Positions 46,453 through 64,000 of a stretch of DNA of 64,000 bases are shown piece after piece. Within the stretch, counting starts at the first letter, position 1. Every line of letters starts with the position of its first letter. Where the stretch lies: assembly GCF_041261445.1 (NCBI RefSeq), contig NZ_JBGCCU010000041.1:1-64000 (forward strand). Direction: 5' to 3'. Under the pieces are notes generated by a model, which did not search any database, was not told the DNA's origin, and saw nothing but the letters and a program-made list of their open reading frames with translations. Source of the DNA: Catenulispora sp. EB89. Lineage in GTDB: Bacteria > Actinomycetota > Actinomycetes > Streptomycetales > Catenulisporaceae. A program made the position numbers and the translations under genes.

Positions 46453-48951
46453 ATGACCTACTCCGACTCCGATGTCGCGATCATCGGGATGGCCTGCCGG
46501 TTCCCGGGTGCCGACTCGATCGAGAAGTTCTGGCAGGTGTTGCGGGAGGGCCGCGAGACCCTGACCCGCTACACCGACGAGGAACTGCTGGCCGCCGGGG
46601 TGCCTGCGCACCGCCTTGCCGACCCGCACTACGTCAAGGCCGGGCAGAGCATCCCGGGCATCGACCTGTTCGACGCCGAGCTGTTCGGGTTCACCAGAGA
46701 CGAGGCGGAGATCCTCGATCCGCAGCACCGGATCTTCCTGGAGTGCGCGCTGGAGGCGCTGGAGCGCGCCGGCTACGACCCGGACCGCACCGACGGCCAG
46801 ATCGGTGTGTACGCCGGCGCAGGCATGAACACCTATCTGCTGGAGAACCTGGCCGCCCGGCACCGCGACGGGTCCTCCGTGGACCGCTACCGGCTGATGC
46901 TGGCCAACGACAAGGACTTCCTGGCCACCCGGCTGTCCTACAAGCTGAACCTCAGCGGCCCCAGCCTCACCATCAACACCGCCTGCTCGACTTCGCTGGT
47001 CGCGCTGCACACCGCGTGTCTGGCACTGCTCAGCGGCGAGTGCGACGTGGCGCTGGTCGGCGCGGTCCACCTGGGCGCGCCCGGGCAGGGCTACCAGTAC
47101 CAGGACGGCATGATCTTCTCCCCGGACGGCCGCTGCCGGGCCTTCGACGCCGCGGCGCGGGGCACCGTGATCGGCAGCGGCGCAGGTGTCGTCGTGCTCA
47201 AACCGCTCAAGGAGGCCCAGGCCGACGGCGACTGGATCCATGCCGTCATCACCGGTTCGGCGGTCAACAACGACGGTTCGGCCAAAACCGGTTACACCGC
47301 GCCCAGCATCACCGGGCAGGCCGCGGTCATCGCCGACGCGCACGAGGTAGCCGGCGTCGAACCGGACACCATCGGCTACGTCGAGGCCCACGGCACCGGA
47401 ACGCCGCTCGGCGACCCGATCGAGGTGGCCGCGCTGACCGAGGCGTTCCGCCTGGGCACCGACCGGTCCGGATACTGCGCGCTCGGTTCGGTGAAGACGA
47501 ACATCGGGCACCTCGACACCGCGGCCGGGATGGCCGGCCTGATCAAGACCGTGCTGATGCTCGAGCACCGCACCCTGGTGCCTAGCCTGCACTTCACCTC
47601 GCCCAACCCGGAGATCGACTTCGGGTCGAGCCCGTTCTTCGTCAACACCGCGACCACCGACTGGGCCGACGGCCAGGGCCCGCTCCGGGCCGGCGTCAGC
47701 TCCTTCGGCATCGGCGGCACCAACGCGCACGTGATCGTCCAGCAAGCCCCGGCCCGCACCGAACCGGCAGCCGCACCGCGACCCGAACTGCTGGTCGTCT
47801 CGGCCCGGTCGAGCGCCGCGCTGCACCACATCGGCACCGCGCTGGCCCGCCACCTCAAGCAGCGACCCGATCTCGGCCTCGGCGCGGTCGCCCAGACCCT
47901 GGCCGTGGGCCGCAAAGCCCATGCGCACCGGCTCGCACTGGTCGCGAACAGTACCCGCTCGGCGGCGATGGCGCTGGCCATCGGCGACGCCGAGCGCCTG
48001 CACCAGGGCGTGGCGCAGGACGAGCCCGGCGCCGCGGTGTTCGTGCTCAGCGGTGCCGTCGACCCCGAAGCGGCCGTCGAGCTCTACGGTTCGGTACCCG
48101 CGTACCGCGACGCTGTCGACGCCTGTGTCGAGCAGGGTGAAGCGGTGCTGCGCGCGGGCGGGGCGCGGGCCGCCTTCGCCCACGAGTACGCGCTGGCCCG
48201 CACGCTCATCGCCTGGGGCATCGCACCGGCCGCTGTGGCTGCCACCGGCACCGGTCACGCGGTGGCCGCGGCTGTGGCCCAGACCCTGCCGGTCGCCGAC
48301 GCGTTGGCCATGGCCGATGGCGCCGAGCCTGCCCGGTTGAACCAGGCGCGCCTGCCGGTCGTCGACCTGACCGAACTGGACACGCTGCTGGCTGACACCG
48401 GCCACCACGCGGTTCGGCTGGACTCCGGGTTGCTGGACATCGTGGCCGCCGAGTGGGTACGCGGTGCGCCGGTGGACTTCGCGGCCGTGTACACCGGGCG
48501 TGATCGGCACCGGTTGCCGCTGCCGACGGCACCGTTGCGGCGCGAGCGGTACTGGGTCGAGTCGGCTGGCGCCGGCGAGCCCAACCCGGTCGCGGGGGAC
48601 CGGTTGGTCGACAAGTTCGATCGCGATGATCCGGCCCACAACGTCGAACTGATCACCGGATACCTGGTCGAGGAGATCGGGCGGGTGCTGGGCAACCGGG
48701 ATCGGGCCGGTCTGGACAGCAACCTGTTCGACTTGAACCTGGATTCGCTGCTGCTGATCGAGATCGGCGCCAAGCTCGCGCGCGAACTGGGCTTCGAGGT
48801 GCCGACCACGGCGTTCCTGGAGTTCCCGACCATCCGCTCGTTCGTCGCCAACCTGGCCGAGTTGCTCGGCCTGGCCGCCGCACCCGGGGAGAAGGCCGTC
48901 GATCGAATGTCGCGGCGAGCCCAGCGCGCAGCGACGATGCGCAACAGCTGA
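46453..48951 (+). CDS. Gene 6: single-module KS-ACP
   Basis: 832 residues; ATG with AGGGGG seven bases upstream. The KS occupies about 8-440 (C178 in TACSTSL, HGTGT and NIGH histidines present). The KS is of the GMACRFPGA type, similar to the first KS of gene 3 and different from the GVSGRYP-type KSs of the other modules. After the KS comes a shortened AT-like stretch (about 530-625) in which the active-site GHSxG reads GHAVA (601-605), so it cannot load an extender. The ACP is at about 735-815 (S765 in LNLDSL). No ketoreductase or dehydratase is present, so the product keeps its beta-keto group, which is what formation of a 5-substituted oxazole from N-formylglycyl-acetyl requires. It therefore probably takes N-formylglycine from gene 4 and adds one malonyl unit supplied by a trans AT. 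Confidence 0.9.
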   Translation: MTYSDSDVAIIGMACRFPGADSIEKFWQVLREGRETLTRYTDEELLAAGVPAHRLADPHYVKAGQSIPGIDLFDAELFGFTRDEAEILDPQHRIFLECALEALERAGYDPDRTDGQIGVYAGAGMNTYLLENLAARHRDGSSVDRYRLMLANDKDFLATRLSYKLNLSGPSLTINTACSTSLVALHTACLALLSGECDVALVGAVHLGAPGQGYQYQDGMIFSPDGRCRAFDAAARGTVIGSGAGVVVLKPLKEAQADGDWIHAVITGSAVNNDGSAKTGYTAPSITGQAAVIADAHEVAGVEPDTIGYVEAHGTGTPLGDPIEVAALTEAFRLGTDRSGYCALGSVKTNIGHLDTAAGMAGLIKTVLMLEHRTLVPSLHFTSPNPEIDFGSSPFFVNTATTDWADGQGPLRAGVSSFGIGGTNAHVIVQQAPARTEPAAAPRPELLVVSARSSAALHHIGTALARHLKQRPDLGLGAVAQTLAVGRKAHAHRLALVANSTRSAAMALAIGDAERLHQGVAQDEPGAAVFVLSGAVDPEAAVELYGSVPAYRDAVDACVEQGEAVLRAGGARAAFAHEYALARTLIAWGIAPAAVAATGTGHAVAAAVAQTLPVADALAMADGAEPARLNQARLPVVDLTELDTLLADTGHHAVRLDSGLLDIVAAEWVRGAPVDFAAVYTGRDRHRLPLPTAPLRRERYWVESAGAGEPNPVAGDRLVDKFDRDDPAHNVELITGYLVEEIGRVLGNRDRAGLDSNLFDLNLDSLLLIEIGAKLARELGFEVPTTAFLEFPTIRSFVANLAELLGLAAAPGEKAVDRMSRRAQRAATMRNS

Positions 48952-48980
48952 CCAGCCGAATTGTGAGAGAGAAGCTACGC

Positions 48981-64000
<15,020 letters not shown>

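Overview
The window is very GC-rich and reads as chromosomal DNA of an actinomycete; the genus cannot be fixed from the sequence. Evidence is the GC-biased codon use, a promoter with a TAGCGT-type -10 box, TTG and GTG starts with purine-rich ribosome sites, and a single rare TTA codon. About 57.6 of the 64 kb is one same-strand block of seven genes encoding an acyltransferase-less (trans-AT) polyketide synthase / non-ribosomal peptide synthetase assembly line with its tailoring functions. The seventh gene runs off the right edge.

Layout. 1-1189: no supportable gene. 1190-2149 (+): secreted protein with an internally duplicated four-cysteine domain, followed by a GC hairpin. 2610-3080 (-): MarR-family regulator. 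3742-5247 (-): 14-helix MFS drug exporter. 5248-6369: non-coding, with a tandem 18-bp repeat overlapping the -35 box of a good promoter. 6370-18717: gene 1, DH*-ACP-ACP0-DH-KS-KR-ACP-KS0-PCP-C-A(Thr, interrupted by an FkbM-type methyltransferase)-PCP. 18717-27791: gene 2, C-A(Ser)-PCP-C-A(Ser-like, interrupted by an N-methyltransferase)-PCP-C0. 27991-41904: gene 3, three KS-DH-KR modules, the last with a C-methyltransferase. 41901-45275: gene 4, formyltransferase-half C-A(Gly)-PCP. 45305-46438: gene 5, PP-loop ATP pyrophosphatase. 46453-48951: gene 6, KS-ACP. 48981-64000+: gene 7, KS-KR-MT-ACP-C-A(Gly)-PCP-KS-DH-KR-ACP-KS-ACP-KS.

How the genes may work together (inference). Gene 4 would load N-formylglycine, gene 6 would extend it once, and gene 5 would close a 5-substituted oxazole, as known for oxazolomycin, inthomycin and conglobatin. 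Gene 3 could then build a methylated triene. The first module of gene 7 could add a hydroxy/gem-dimethyl unit that is amidated with glycine. This matches the left half of oxazolomycin-type compounds. The order of use (4, 5, 6, 3, 7, then 1 and 2) differs from the gene order. The C-terminal half looks different from the single-serine end of oxazolomycin: genes 1 and 2 encode a Thr (with embedded FkbM methyltransferase)-Ser-N-methyl-Ser-like tract ending in a condensation domain whose HH catalytic pair is replaced by PW. No acyltransferase, thioesterase, enoylreductase or phosphopantetheinyl transferase is in the window, so those must lie outside. Two KS domains carry shrunken, catalytically dead AT remnants.
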